Origin: JALZAA01 sp035316025
GTDB taxonomy: Bacteria > Actinomycetota > Acidimicrobiia > IMCC26256 > JACDBD01
NCBI GenBank assembly: GCA_035316025.1
Contig: DATFXL010000126.1
Span: 16,703 to 80,702 of the forward strand
Direction: 5' to 3'
DNA: 64,000 nucleotides
Made by a program: the position numbers and the translations under genes. Below the pieces are notes generated by a model. That model saw only the letters and a program-made list of their open reading frames with translations. It searched no databases and was not told the origin of the DNA. Shown here piece by piece: positions 16,776-24,799 of this stretch (the first letter of the stretch is position 1; every line of letters begins with the position of its first letter).

Positions 16776-17450
16776 GTGACACGTGGCTATGGGCAGTACT
16801 GCGGGCTGGCCCGGGCCCTGGAGCTCGTCGGCGGCCGCTGGGCACTGCTGGTCGTGCGCGACCTGCTCACCGGTCCGAAGCGCTTCTCCGAGCTCCAGGA
16901 AGGGCTCAACGGCGTCCCCACCAACGTCCTGACCTCACGCCTCCGCGAGCTCGAGGAGGTCGGGATCGTAGAGCGACGGGTGCAGGCGCATCCCGGTGGA
17001 GGCGTCGCCTACGCGCTCACCGACTACGGCCTCGAGCTGGAGGAACCGATCCTCCGCCTCGGGTTCTGGGGGGCGAAGACCATGGGCTCGCCCTGTGAGG
17101 GCGACTTCATCAGCATGGACTCCCTGGCGCTCGCGCTGCGGGGCGCCTTCCGTCCCGACAAAGGCCGCGGGCGGCGGCGGCTCTACGAGCTCCGCGTCGA
17201 CGGCAAGGCGCTGCGGCTCGTGGTGAAAGACGGACGGGTGAGCACACCGGCGGCGTCGGCCGAGGAACCGGACGCCGTCCTGGACACCGAGCCCGGCGTC
17301 ATCAGCGAACTCCTGTCGGGCGCGGTCGAGCTCGACGCGGCGATCGAGTCCGGGCGCGTACGCGTGGAAGGCGATCGCGCCAGCGCCGAGCGGTTCGTCG
17401 AGATGTTCCGTTTTCCATCCACCGCGGCCTCGTCAGCCGGGCGCGGCTGA
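16776..17450 (+). CDS. HxlR-family regulator fused to an SCP2-like domain
   Basis: A 224-residue protein. Residues 1-100 are a winged-helix HxlR domain: CGLARALELVGGRWALLVVRDLL, then GPKRFSELQEGLNGVPTNVLTSRLRELEE. Ordinary HxlR proteins end there; this one continues with about 100 residues (YELRVDGKALRLVVKDGRVS, then AAIESGRVRVEGDRASAERF) resembling SCP2 sterol-transfer domains, which bind lipids. The design suggests repression relieved by a hydrophobic ligand, probably controlling the divergent DHA2 pump. An upstream in-frame ATG at 16722 lies inside the promoter and is unlikely. Confidence 0.85.
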   Translation: MTRGYGQYCGLARALELVGGRWALLVVRDLLTGPKRFSELQEGLNGVPTNVLTSRLRELEEVGIVERRVQAHPGGGVAYALTDYGLELEEPILRLGFWGAKTMGSPCEGDFISMDSLALALRGAFRPDKGRGRRRLYELRVDGKALRLVVKDGRVSTPAASAEEPDAVLDTEPGVISELLSGAVELDAAIESGRVRVEGDRASAERFVEMFRFPSTAASSAGRG

Positions 17451-17474
17451 CGGCGTCGTCGGGGCGCGAACCCT

Positions 17475-18011
17475 CTAGGTGGTGGCGGCGGTCTTCTGCC
17501 CACTGTGGAACGTCGGCGCCGGCGCTTCCTTCAGAGGCGGATGCGTCGCCGTCAGCATCCGTTGCGCATCCTCCCGGTCGGCGTCGGTGAATGCCTTGGT
17601 GGTCGCGCAGAACTCGACCAGGGTCCCGTTCGGGTCGACCGCGTAGATCGACGTGCACCAGCCGTGATCGATCTCGGCGACGTCGTGGCCGTGGTCGAGC
17701 CAGCGCCGCTTGTGCGCTTCGATCCCGTCGAGGTCACCGGCGTCGAAGGCGAGATGGTTGGTCCAGATCGGGAGTCCCAGCCCGGCCGAGAGTGACGTCT
17801 CGAACTCGGCGGGCACGTTCCCGTCATCGTGAATGTCCCAGAACGCGATCAACCCCTGGCCGTGCGTGTCGTAGAAGAGATGACGGGCCCACCCGCCGCC
17901 GTCGGTCGGGGCCGCTTCCACCTTCACCAGCTCGAAGCCCATCGCCTGCGTGTAGAACTCGTGCGTCGCGCCGACATCTCGAGTCGCGACGGCGACGTGG
18001 TGGAATCCCAT
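17475..18011 (-). CDS. VOC-family dioxygenase/glyoxalase-like protein
   Basis: A 178-residue VOC protein resembling extradiol ring-cleavage dioxygenases. Likely metal ligands are the His in MGFHHVAVATRD at the N-terminus, His in WTNHLAFDAGDLDGIEAHKRRW, and Glu in SIYAVDPNGTLVEFCATT, the complete 2-His-1-Glu set. That makes it a better candidate for a real metalloenzyme than the other VOC proteins here. The start at 18011 is fixed by an AGGAGG six bases upstream. It is divergent from pdxH with only 48 bp between starts. Confidence 0.85.
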   Translation of the reverse strand: MGFHHVAVATRDVGATHEFYTQAMGFELVKVEAAPTDGGGWARHLFYDTHGQGLIAFWDIHDDGNVPAEFETSLSAGLGLPIWTNHLAFDAGDLDGIEAHKRRWLDHGHDVAEIDHGWCTSIYAVDPNGTLVEFCATTKAFTDADREDAQRMLTATHPPLKEAPAPTFHSGQKTAATT

Positions 18012-18059
18012 CCGTGCCCTCCTGCTCCCGGGGGCCACCAGCATCGCGCGGGAGGCAAC

Positions 18060-18650
18060 GTGGACGAGCGCAACCTGCATGTGGACCCGATCGTGCAGTT
18101 CCGGGCTTGGTTCGACCAGGCCGTCGCGGAGGGCGTCCGAGAGCCCGACGCGATGACGGTGGCCACGGCGGGCCGTGCCGCGGTGCCGTCGGCGCGGACG
18201 GTGTCGCTGCGTGGCCTCGACGAGCGCGGCTTCGCGTTCTACACGAACTACGGCAGCCCGAAGGCGCGCGATCTCGACGAAAACCCGCGCGCCGCGATCG
18301 TGTTCCACTGGCGTGAGGTGGAGCGCCAGGTGCGCGCGACGGGCACCGTCGCCCGACTCCCACGCGGGGAATCGCTTGCGTACTGGCGGAACCGTCCCCT
18401 CGGGAGCCGGCTCAGCGCCCTGATCTCACCCCAGAGCGAGGTCGTGGCCGATCGCGGCGAACTCGAGGCAGCGTACGACGAGGCCGCCGCCCGGTTCGGC
18501 GACGACCCGCCGCTGCCCGAGTTCTGGGGCGGTTTCGTCGTGACGCCCGACGAGGTGGAGCTGTGGGAGGGACGGCCGAACCGGCTGCACGATCGGGTGC
18601 GGTACCGGCGGGTCGACGACGGGTGGCGACGCCAGCGACTCGCCCCGTAA
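18060..18650 (+). CDS. pdxH: Pyridoxamine 5'-phosphate oxidase
   Basis: A 196-residue FMN-dependent oxidase making pyridoxal 5'-phosphate from PNP or PMP. It shows the full PdxH pattern: DPIVQFRAWFDQAV and the FMN-binding stretch PSARTVSLRGLDERGFAFYTN near residue 40, then KARDLDENPRAAIVFHW, RQVRATGTVARLP, a central YWRNRPLGSRLSALISPQS, and the diagnostic C-terminus WEGRPNRLHDRVRYRR ending in RLAP. Length is close to the usual 200-220. GTG at 18060 follows GGGAGG at the correct distance. It is a monocistronic cofactor gene divergent from a VOC gene. Confidence 0.95.
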   Translation: MDERNLHVDPIVQFRAWFDQAVAEGVREPDAMTVATAGRAAVPSARTVSLRGLDERGFAFYTNYGSPKARDLDENPRAAIVFHWREVERQVRATGTVARLPRGESLAYWRNRPLGSRLSALISPQSEVVADRGELEAAYDEAAARFGDDPPLPEFWGGFVVTPDEVELWEGRPNRLHDRVRYRRVDDGWRRQRLAP

Positions 18651-18659
18651 TCGTGCGGG

Positions 18660-20240
18660 TCAGCAGGCGGAGGACGCGGCGACCGACGGGCCCGCCGCGG
18701 TCGCCGTGTTCCCGGCCTCGTCGGTCGCGACGACAAGCCACGTGATTGTCCCGTCGGCGGTGTACGGCCCGATCGGGGCGTCGAACGCGCCACCGTTGGC
18801 GGTCATTCGCCGGCGCGTCTCGCCCGCGCTCGGGTCGTTGAACACGAGCTCGACCGAGGCCAGGTGGTCGCCCGGGTCGACGACGCTGACCAGCGCCGAC
18901 GTGGTCTGCTGGCGCGGACCGATGCACCCGAACACGGTTGCGAGGTTGTAGACGAACGGGGGGCGGGTGTCGGGGCCGGGCGCCACGGTCGTCGGTGGGG
19001 CGCTCGTCGGGGGGGCGGTGGTGGGCGGCGGAGCCTCGCCGGCGGCGGCCGCCTTCGCCTCGGGGGCGAAGGCACGGGTCTCGCGTCCGAAGCCCCGGAA
19101 GTTCTGGACGATGCCGGCGGCGAACAGCCCCGCCAGCACGATCACGGCGATGCGGACGAGCCGCCGCCGCCGGGGGTACATCGAGCGCGGGAACCCGCTG
19201 CGCCGGAGCCGAGGAGACGGCGGTACGAGCCTGTCCACCTCGTCGTAGGCGTCGTACTCGGGCTCGGGCACGGGGGCCTGGCCTGCGCCGGCGTCGGGCG
19301 GGGGCGTGATGTCGACGGGAACCGTCGCATCCGTCGCCTCGTCGATCGCCGAGCCCGGCTCCACCGGCGCCTCCGGCGGATCGGTCCCGGCAACGGCCGC
19401 CGCCGGTTCGTCCGCTCCGTGAGTGGCGTTGTCGGGCAGATCGGGTGCGGGTTGGCCGAGCACGGCCGCCGTCCATTCGGGCGGCCCCAGCAGCGACCAC
19501 AGCAGGTCGACACGGTCGAGCACTTCGTCACGCACCTCGGGCGGCGCCGACTCGGCGGGCACCTCGGCGATCAGCTGGATCGCGTTGGGCTGCTCTCGTC
19601 GCAGCGGCGAGCACGTGTGGCACACGTCGACGTGGGCGGCGACGTGCCGCAGCCATTTGTCCGGATGCGCCGTGTCTTCCCTGGCGATCAGCTTCTTCAG
19701 CCGCTCACAGGCGGGGCGGGCGAGCCGTGCGACGAGCAGCGCGCTCAGCTGTCGCTCGAGCCTCTCGTCGAGGTCGCGGACCAACGCGTCAGCGTGCGGA
19801 GGAGACACACCGAGGACGTCGGCCAGCGCCCGGTTGTCCAGCGGCTGGCGCGCGTGGAGGTCGAGGAGGACGCGATCCTTGCCTGGAAACCACGATGCCG
19901 CCTCCCAGACGATTGCGCCGGCGCCGTCCGACGTGGCCCCGCCGGAGGCGCCGTTGAACTCGGCATGCTCGTCGACGCCCATGGGGATGTGTCGCACGAG
20001 CAGCTGATGGCGGGCCAAGGCGAACAGCCACGGCTCGAGCTTCTCGGGGCGACGCAACCGGTACAGCTCGATTGCGGCCAGGACGAAGGTGTCGACCACG
20101 GTGTCGAACGCCGCGTTCGGATTGCGCAGGACCGAGGTACAGAGGTCGTAGAGACGAGCGGCGTAGCCGTCGTACATCTGGGAGAGGGCGCCCCGATCAC
20201 CTGACCGCGCTGACGCCACGAGCTCGGCATCCGTCAGCAT
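18660..20240 (-). CDS. Membrane-anchored ECF sigma factor / anti-sigma zinc motif fusion with external sensor domain
   Basis: A 526-residue protein with an unusual order. Residues 1-85 look like sigma region 2 (LTDAELVASARSGDRGALSQM, then EPWLFALARHQL), and residues 118-170 look like region 4 (DRVLLDLHARQPLDNRALADVLGVSP). Residues 203-210 form HVDVCHTC, the H-x3-C-x2-C zinc motif of ZAS anti-sigma factors. After a Pro/Ala/Asp-rich linker comes a membrane helix at 361-378 preceded by RRRR, then a Pro/Thr linker and an external beta-rich domain with a cysteine pair (439, 526). ATG at 20240 is chosen because 20288 would cross the probable -10 box. Its function as a self-sequestered sigma factor is inferred. 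Confidence 0.7.
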   Translation of the reverse strand: MLTDAELVASARSGDRGALSQMYDGYAARLYDLCTSVLRNPNAAFDTVVDTFVLAAIELYRLRRPEKLEPWLFALARHQLLVRHIPMGVDEHAEFNGASGGATSDGAGAIVWEAASWFPGKDRVLLDLHARQPLDNRALADVLGVSPPHADALVRDLDERLERQLSALLVARLARPACERLKKLIAREDTAHPDKWLRHVAAHVDVCHTCSPLRREQPNAIQLIAEVPAESAPPEVRDEVLDRVDLLWSLLGPPEWTAAVLGQPAPDLPDNATHGADEPAAAVAGTDPPEAPVEPGSAIDEATDATVPVDITPPPDAGAGQAPVPEPEYDAYDEVDRLVPPSPRLRRSGFPRSMYPRRRRLVRIAVIVLAGLFAAGIVQNFRGFGRETRAFAPEAKAAAAGEAPPPTTAPPTSAPPTTVAPGPDTRPPFVYNLATVFGCIGPRQQTTSALVSVVDPGDHLASVELVFNDPSAGETRRRMTANGGAFDAPIGPYTADGTITWLVVATDEAGNTATAAGPSVAASSAC

Positions 20241-20326
20241 CGTGTCCCTAGCGTAGAGGGGCTCGCGCGACCCTTGCGATCGGCTCACCGGCGGGTCCTA
20301 CCCACATTCCGACTAGACAGTCGGCC

Positions 20327-20968
20327 GTGACGGCAGGGGCGTGGACGCTGCTCGTGGTGGCGGTGGTACTGGCGGTAGGCGACTGGTTGGCCGTCGCCCG
20401 CGACGACAAGCGCCTCGAGTACGTGTGCAAGCCCGGGACGCTCGCCGCCCTCATCGGCGTGGCGCTGACACTCGATCCTGCGCACGGCGACGCACGCGCC
20501 TGGTTCGTCCTCGCGCTCGCGCTGTCACTCGCCGGCGACGTGTTTCTGATGCTCCCGTCCGATCGGTTCGTCGCCGGTCTCGCCTCCTTCCTCTTCGCGC
20601 ACGTCGCGTACGTGATCGGTCTCACCCGGCACGGCGGATCGGCCGGCGCGCTCTTCGTCGCCGCCGTCCCCGTCGTCATCGTGACCGGGCTCCTCGGGGC
20701 AAGGTTCCTACGGGCGGCGCGGGCTACGGGGCACGACGAGCTCGTCGGTCCGCTCATCGCGTACATGACGGTCATCGCGGCGATGGTCACGTGTGCAGTC
20801 GCGTCGGGCAACGCGCTCGCCGCCATCGGTGCAGTGCTGTTCATGGCCTCCGACGCGTTGATCGCCGAAACGCGGTTCGTCGGACCGCGCATTTGGGCAC
20901 CAGTCGTCATCATGGTGACGTATCACCTCGGCCAGGCCGGCCTGACGCTGTCGCTCGTCCACGGATAG
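20327..20968 (+). CDS. YhhN-family membrane protein (lysoplasmalogenase-like)
   Basis: A 213-residue integral membrane protein with about eight hydrophobic helices. It shows the YhhN/TMEM86 signatures: KPGTLAALIGVALTL after the second helix, then LALSLAGDVFLMLPSDRFVAGLASFLFAHVAYVIG, with the conserved Asp that is catalytic in lysoplasmalogenase, and FMASDALIAETRF near the end with a second conserved Asp. Characterised members hydrolyse the vinyl-ether bond of lysoplasmalogens; the bacterial role is little studied. GTG start. A small hypothetical gene follows after 7 bp with its own ribosome-binding site. Confidence 0.8.
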   Translation: MTAGAWTLLVVAVVLAVGDWLAVARDDKRLEYVCKPGTLAALIGVALTLDPAHGDARAWFVLALALSLAGDVFLMLPSDRFVAGLASFLFAHVAYVIGLTRHGGSAGALFVAAVPVVIVTGLLGARFLRAARATGHDELVGPLIAYMTVIAAMVTCAVASGNALAAIGAVLFMASDALIAETRFVGPRIWAPVVIMVTYHLGQAGLTLSLVHG

Positions 20969-20975
20969 GAGACGG

Positions 20976-21227
20976 ATGCGCAAATCGATCGACGACGCCG
21001 TTGACGACCATCCCGCCGGCGACGACGAGCGCCCACCGGTGTCCTGGTCGGTCGCGGTGTCGGACGACTGCGACGCGTGCGGCGCCGGCAACTCGCGCAT
21101 CGTGCTGACCGTCGAGGAGCAAGGTCGCGCCGGGTACGGGCTCGTCGCGCACCTGGCGCCCAGCACCGCCCGCCGGCTGCGCGCCGCGCTCGCCGCCGCC
21201 CTGCACGAGCTCGGTGAGGCCCCCTGA
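20976..21227 (+). CDS. Small hypothetical protein with CxxCG motif
   Basis: An 83-residue protein of no recognised family. It begins with an acidic stretch, then a segment DDCDACGAGNSRIVLTVEEQG with a Cys-x-x-Cys pair that could bind metal, and ends with an amphipathic helix STARRLRAALAAALHELG. AGGAGACGG precedes the ATG, and it follows the YhhN gene by 7 bp, so it is likely co-transcribed and real. No function can be given. Confidence 0.6.
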   Translation: MRKSIDDAVDDHPAGDDERPPVSWSVAVSDDCDACGAGNSRIVLTVEEQGRAGYGLVAHLAPSTARRLRAALAAALHELGEAP

Positions 21228-21285
21228 TCCGTTTGCCGGCGTGGAGGCTCCGGAGAGGTGCCGAGATGTCTCCGAAACGCTGAGG

Positions 21286-21930
21286 CTAGAGAAGCAACGG
21301 GGCCTTGCTGCCGTCCTTGGCCGCGGCGAGCTCGCGGCGGTGCTCGGCGATCTGCTCGACGGCGAGTATCGCCACCCGGTGCTCGGCCGCGAACAGCTCG
21401 AGGAACGGGAGGCGGGCGGGGGAGCCGTCGTCCTGGAGGACCTCGCAGATCACGGCCACCGGCGGGAGCCCGGCGAGGCGGGCGAGGTCGACGGCAGCTT
21501 CGGTGTGGCCGCGCCGCTCGAGCACGCCGCCGGGCCGGGCGCGCAGCGGGAACACGTGCCCCGGGCGCACGAAGTCGCCGGCCCGGCTGCCGCCGTCGAG
21601 CACCTTGCGAATCGTCGTGGCGCGGTCCTCGACGCCGATGCCGCTCCCGGCGCTGGCGTGGTCGATCGACACACAGAACGCGGTGTCGCACGTCGCCCGC
21701 CCCGCAGGGAGCATCGGCTCGATGGCGAGCTCGTCGAGGCGGCCGGCGTCGCATGGCATGCAGACGAGCCCGCGGGCCCAACGCAACATGAAGTTGACGG
21801 CCTCGCCGGTGACCCAGCTCGCCGCCATCGTCAGGTCGCCCTCGTTCTCCCGGTCTTCGTCGTCGACGACGAGGACCATCTCGCCCCGGCGGATCCGCCT
21901 CACCGCCTCGTCGATCGTGGACAGCTCCAC
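21286..21930 (-). CDS. ribB: 3,4-dihydroxy-2-butanone 4-phosphate synthase
   Basis: A 214-residue enzyme converting ribulose 5-phosphate to 3,4-dihydroxy-2-butanone 4-phosphate and formate for riboflavin synthesis. The active-site loop VDDEDRENEGDLTMAA is at residues 22-37, followed by RWARGLVCMPC and the substrate-binding stretch FCVSIDHASAGSGIGVEDRATTI (shown split: it spans residues 87-110). The C-terminal RRGHTEAAVDLARLAGLPP is also canonical. No GTP cyclohydrolase II domain is attached. GTG at 21930 follows GAGGAG; it is 11 bp behind the histidine kinase gene, so it shares that operon. Confidence 0.95.
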   Translation of the reverse strand: MELSTIDEAVRRIRRGEMVLVVDDEDRENEGDLTMAASWVTGEAVNFMLRWARGLVCMPCDAGRLDELAIEPMLPAGRATCDTAFCVSIDHASAGSGIGVEDRATTIRKVLDGGSRAGDFVRPGHVFPLRARPGGVLERRGHTEAAVDLARLAGLPPVAVICEVLQDDGSPARLPFLELFAAEHRVAILAVEQIAEHRRELAAAKDGSKAPLLL

Positions 21931-21941
21931 TGCTGCACTCC

Positions 21942-23009
21942 TCAGTTCGGGACTTGCTCGGGTTGGGCTGCCCCTCCGGGCAGCGTCACGACCATGCGGC
22001 AGCCGTGAGGGTCGCGCCGCTCGGGATGGATGTCGCCTCCGTGGAGCTCGACGATCCATTGCGCGATCGCCAGACCGAGCCCGGCGCCGCCGTCGCTCGA
22101 CGCGCGCGCGGTGTCGGCTCGGTAGAAGCGCTCGAACACGCGGCTCTCCTCGGCTTCGGCGATGCCGGGGCCCTCGTCCCACACCTCGATCGTCACCGCG
22201 GCGGGCGGTTGAGCCGCGTGGTCCGCGCCCGCGCCGTTCGACGCCCGCCGCGCCCGGACTTCGACGCGCCCGCCGGTCGGTGTGTATCGCACGGCGTTCT
22301 CGAGCAGGTTGGCGACGACCTGGTGCACGCGCTCCGGGTCGCCGTCGGCGGTCAGGCCCGGTGTCTCGACAACGACGGCGACGTCGACGCCCGGCGCGTG
22401 GAGCTGCTGCTCGCGCACGGCGTGCTCGAGGACCGGCTTCACGTCGAACTCGCTGCGATCGAGCGGGACCGTCCCGGACTCAAGCCGTGACAGGTCGAGC
22501 AGCTGGGTGACCAGACGGCCGAGCCGCTCGACTTGGGCGAGCATGGTCCGGAAGGTCTGTGGATCGGGTTCCTCGACGCCGTCGACGAGGTTCTCGAGGA
22601 CCGCCTGCAGCGCGGCGATCGGCGTCCGCAGCTCGTGCGACACGTTCGCGACCAGGTCGCGGCGCACCCTGTCCGTCTCGGCCAGCTCGGCCGCCATCTT
22701 GTTGAACGCCCGGGCCAGCTCGCCGACCTCGTCGCGAGAGGTGGCGCTCACCCGGATGTCGTAGTTGCCCTTCGCCATGCCCCGAGCGGCATCGGACATC
22801 TCGCGCAGGGGTGAGGTCATCCCCCGAGCGAGGAACCGCACCATGACCAGGGCCAGCGAACCGGCAACGATGCCGCTGACCGACGGCCACACACCCGCCT
22901 TCAGGCAGAGCCAGAAGACGAACACGGTTACGGCCACGGCCGAGAAGATGACCGCACCGAGCTTGATCTTGAGCGACGGGACGGTGTCGAGCGGACGACG
23001 CGGCGTCAC
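21942..23009 (-). CDS. Sensor histidine kinase (HAMP, HisKA, HATPase_c)
   Basis: A 355-residue membrane kinase. Two hydrophobic segments (about residues 14-35 and 42-60) are separated by only a few residues, so there is almost no external sensor. HAMP spans 60-115, and the phosphoacceptor His125 lies in ANVSHELRTP. The ATPase domain carries the N-box NLLENAVRYTP, the G1 box WDEGPGIAEAEESRVFERFYR and the G2 box GAGLGLAIAQWIVELHGG. The missing sensor loop suggests signals perceived in the membrane or through a partner. It overlaps the response regulator by 4 bp and precedes ribB. Confidence 0.92.
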   Translation of the reverse strand: MTPRRPLDTVPSLKIKLGAVIFSAVAVTVFVFWLCLKAGVWPSVSGIVAGSLALVMVRFLARGMTSPLREMSDAARGMAKGNYDIRVSATSRDEVGELARAFNKMAAELAETDRVRRDLVANVSHELRTPIAALQAVLENLVDGVEEPDPQTFRTMLAQVERLGRLVTQLLDLSRLESGTVPLDRSEFDVKPVLEHAVREQQLHAPGVDVAVVVETPGLTADGDPERVHQVVANLLENAVRYTPTGGRVEVRARRASNGAGADHAAQPPAAVTIEVWDEGPGIAEAEESRVFERFYRADTARASSDGGAGLGLAIAQWIVELHGGDIHPERRDPHGCRMVVTLPGGAAQPEQVPN

Positions 23010-23752
23010 GATGGGTCTCCCGCGCCCCTCGATGCGGCACTGAGAGCGGCGTCGTCGGCCGCGTATCCCACTCCGTGCACGGTGCGGATGATGTCGGGGC
23101 CGAGCTTGCGGCGCACGGCGCGGACGTGCGAGTCCACAGTGCGCGCGCCCGAACCGTCGTGATAGCCCCAGACGTGCACCAGCAGCTGCTCGCGCGTGAA
23201 CACCTGCCCCGGGTGGGAGGCGAGGTGCGCAAGCAGATCGAACTCGGTAGGGGTCAGGTGCACGGTGTCGTCACCGCGGCGGACCCGGCGCGTCGCAAGG
23301 TCGAGCTCGGCGCCACCGACGGACAGAGTCTCGCCGGCGTTCGTCGCTGTGGTTGCGGCGCGCTCGACGCGTCGCAACAGCGCGTGCACGCGCGCAACGA
23401 GCTCTCGGGGGCTGAACGGCTTCGTGAGGTAGTCGTCGGCGCCGACGGCGAGCCCGACGACCATGTCGGTCTCAGAGTCGCGCGCCGTCAGCATGAGCAC
23501 TGGTACCGGACGCTCGTGCTGGATGCGGCGGCACACCTCGAGCCCGTCGAGCCCCGGCAGCATCAGGTCGAGGACGACGAGGTCGGGACGCACGCGCTCG
23601 CAGACCTCGACGCCATCGGGGCCGTCGGTCGCGATCTCGACCGCGAAGCCCTCGCTGCGCAACCGCGCTGCGACCGCGGCCGCGATCGACGCCTCGTCCT
23701 CGATGACGACGATCGTGCGGGCGGGCGAGTCGGCCGCAGGAGCCGGGGACAT
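23006..23752 (-). CDS. OmpR-family response regulator
   Basis: A 248-residue transcription factor. The receiver domain (13-125) has IEDE acidic residues, the phosphoacceptor Asp62 in VVLDLMLPGLDG, Thr in MLTARDS and Lys in DYLTKPF. The DNA-binding winged helix (150-240) reads LTPTEFDLLAHLASHPGQVFTREQLL (continuous across two helices) and RTVDSHVRAVRRKLG with the usual recognition helix and wing VHGVGYA. It forms an operon with the kinase and ribB. A TATCCT -10 box 8 nt before the ATG indicates a leaderless transcript. Confidence 0.95.
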   Translation of the reverse strand: MSPAPAADSPARTIVVIEDEASIAAAVAARLRSEGFAVEIATDGPDGVEVCERVRPDLVVLDLMLPGLDGLEVCRRIQHERPVPVLMLTARDSETDMVVGLAVGADDYLTKPFSPRELVARVHALLRRVERAATTATNAGETLSVGGAELDLATRRVRRGDDTVHLTPTEFDLLAHLASHPGQVFTREQLLVHVWGYHDGSGARTVDSHVRAVRRKLGPDIIRTVHGVGYAADDAALSAASRGAGDPS

Positions 23753-23760
23753 CGCACGCC

Positions 23761-23766
23761 AGGATA
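23761..23766 (-). promoter_or_regulatory. -10 box for the response-regulator operon (leaderless)
   Basis: Minus-strand TATCCT lies 8 nt before the ATG at 23752. No ribosome-binding site is present. Confidence 0.5.
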
Positions 23767-23845
23767 AGGAACCCGTTTCGCGGAGTCTTGCCGGAGCTGT
23801 GGAGATTGTGTGCAGATGCCGAGCCCCATGGTCGGCCGGTGGTGT

Positions 23846-24796
23846 TCAGGGCGGCAGGGGCACGACGACGTCGGGGTCGACGGCGAGGCGGACGGGATCG
23901 CCGACGGCAGGGATGGCGTCGCCGGCCACGGCGACCTCGAGGGCCGGGCCGTCGGCGATCTTCACCTCGAGCAGGAAGTGGTCGCGTCGGAACGTGCGGG
24001 CGGTGACGACACCCGCGATCGGCCCTTCCGGCTCGACACGCAGGCTGTCGGGGCGCACCGCGACGCGCCCGGCGCTGATCGCTTCGGTGACGTTGTAGCC
24101 GAGGAAGCGGGCGACGAACTCGTTAGCCGGGTGCTCCCACACGTCGACCGGCGAACCCAGCTGCTCGATGCGGCCCTTGTGCATCACGGCGACGCGATCA
24201 GCGAGCGCGAACGCCTCGTCGTGGTCGTGGGTGACGTACAGCGACGTGAGCCCGAGGCGCGTGAACAGCTCGCGCAACTCGACCATCAATCGTTCCCGCA
24301 GGGCGCGGTCCAGCGAGCCCAGCGGCTCGTCGAGCATCAACAATCGGGGCGCGGGCGCGAGTGCCTGAGCGAGCGCGACCCGCTGTTGCTCGCCCCCTGA
24401 CAGCTCGGTGACGCGACGGTGCTCGTACCCACCGAGCCCGACGAGCGCGAGCAGCTCACGGGCCCGGGCGGAGGCCCGGTCCGCGGGCTCGCGACGCATC
24501 CGCAGTCCGAACACGACGTTGGCGAGCACGTCACGGTGCGGGAACAACGTGTGGTCCTGGAACATCAGGCCCAGGTGGCGACGGTGCGGCGGCACCGTGG
24601 TCAGATCGTGACCGTCCCACTCGATGCGGCCGTGCGCGGGCGGCTCCAGCCCGGCGACGGCGCGCAGCAGTGTGCTCTTGCCGCTCCCGCTCGGGCCGAG
24701 GACCGAGACGACCTCACCGTCGCCGACGACGAGGTCGACGCCGTCGACCGCCAGTGCGTCGCCGTACCGCACCTCGAGCGCCGAGACGCGCAGCAT
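23846..24796 (-). CDS. thiQ: Thiamine-type ABC transporter ATP-binding protein
   Basis: A 316-residue ATPase. Walker A GPSGSGKSTLL is at residues 34-44, the Q-loop FQDHTLFPHRDV follows, the signature LSGGEQQRVALAQAL is near 135, Walker B LLMLDEPLGSLD comes next and the switch His is in YVTHDHDEA. After residue 230 a TOBE-like accessory domain follows, as in Fe/putrescine/thiamine importers (ThiQ itself is often shorter). It is the last gene of the riboswitch-led thiamine operon; its start lies 3 bp beyond the permease stop. The substrate is assigned from operon context. Confidence 0.85.
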   Translation of the reverse strand: MLRVSALEVRYGDALAVDGVDLVVGDGEVVSVLGPSGSGKSTLLRAVAGLEPPAHGRIEWDGHDLTTVPPHRRHLGLMFQDHTLFPHRDVLANVVFGLRMRREPADRASARARELLALVGLGGYEHRRVTELSGGEQQRVALAQALAPAPRLLMLDEPLGSLDRALRERLMVELRELFTRLGLTSLYVTHDHDEAFALADRVAVMHKGRIEQLGSPVDVWEHPANEFVARFLGYNVTEAISAGRVAVRPDSLRVEPEGPIAGVVTARTFRRDHFLLEVKIADGPALEVAVAGDAIPAVGDPVRLAVDPDVVVPLPP

Positions 24797-24799
24797 CGG

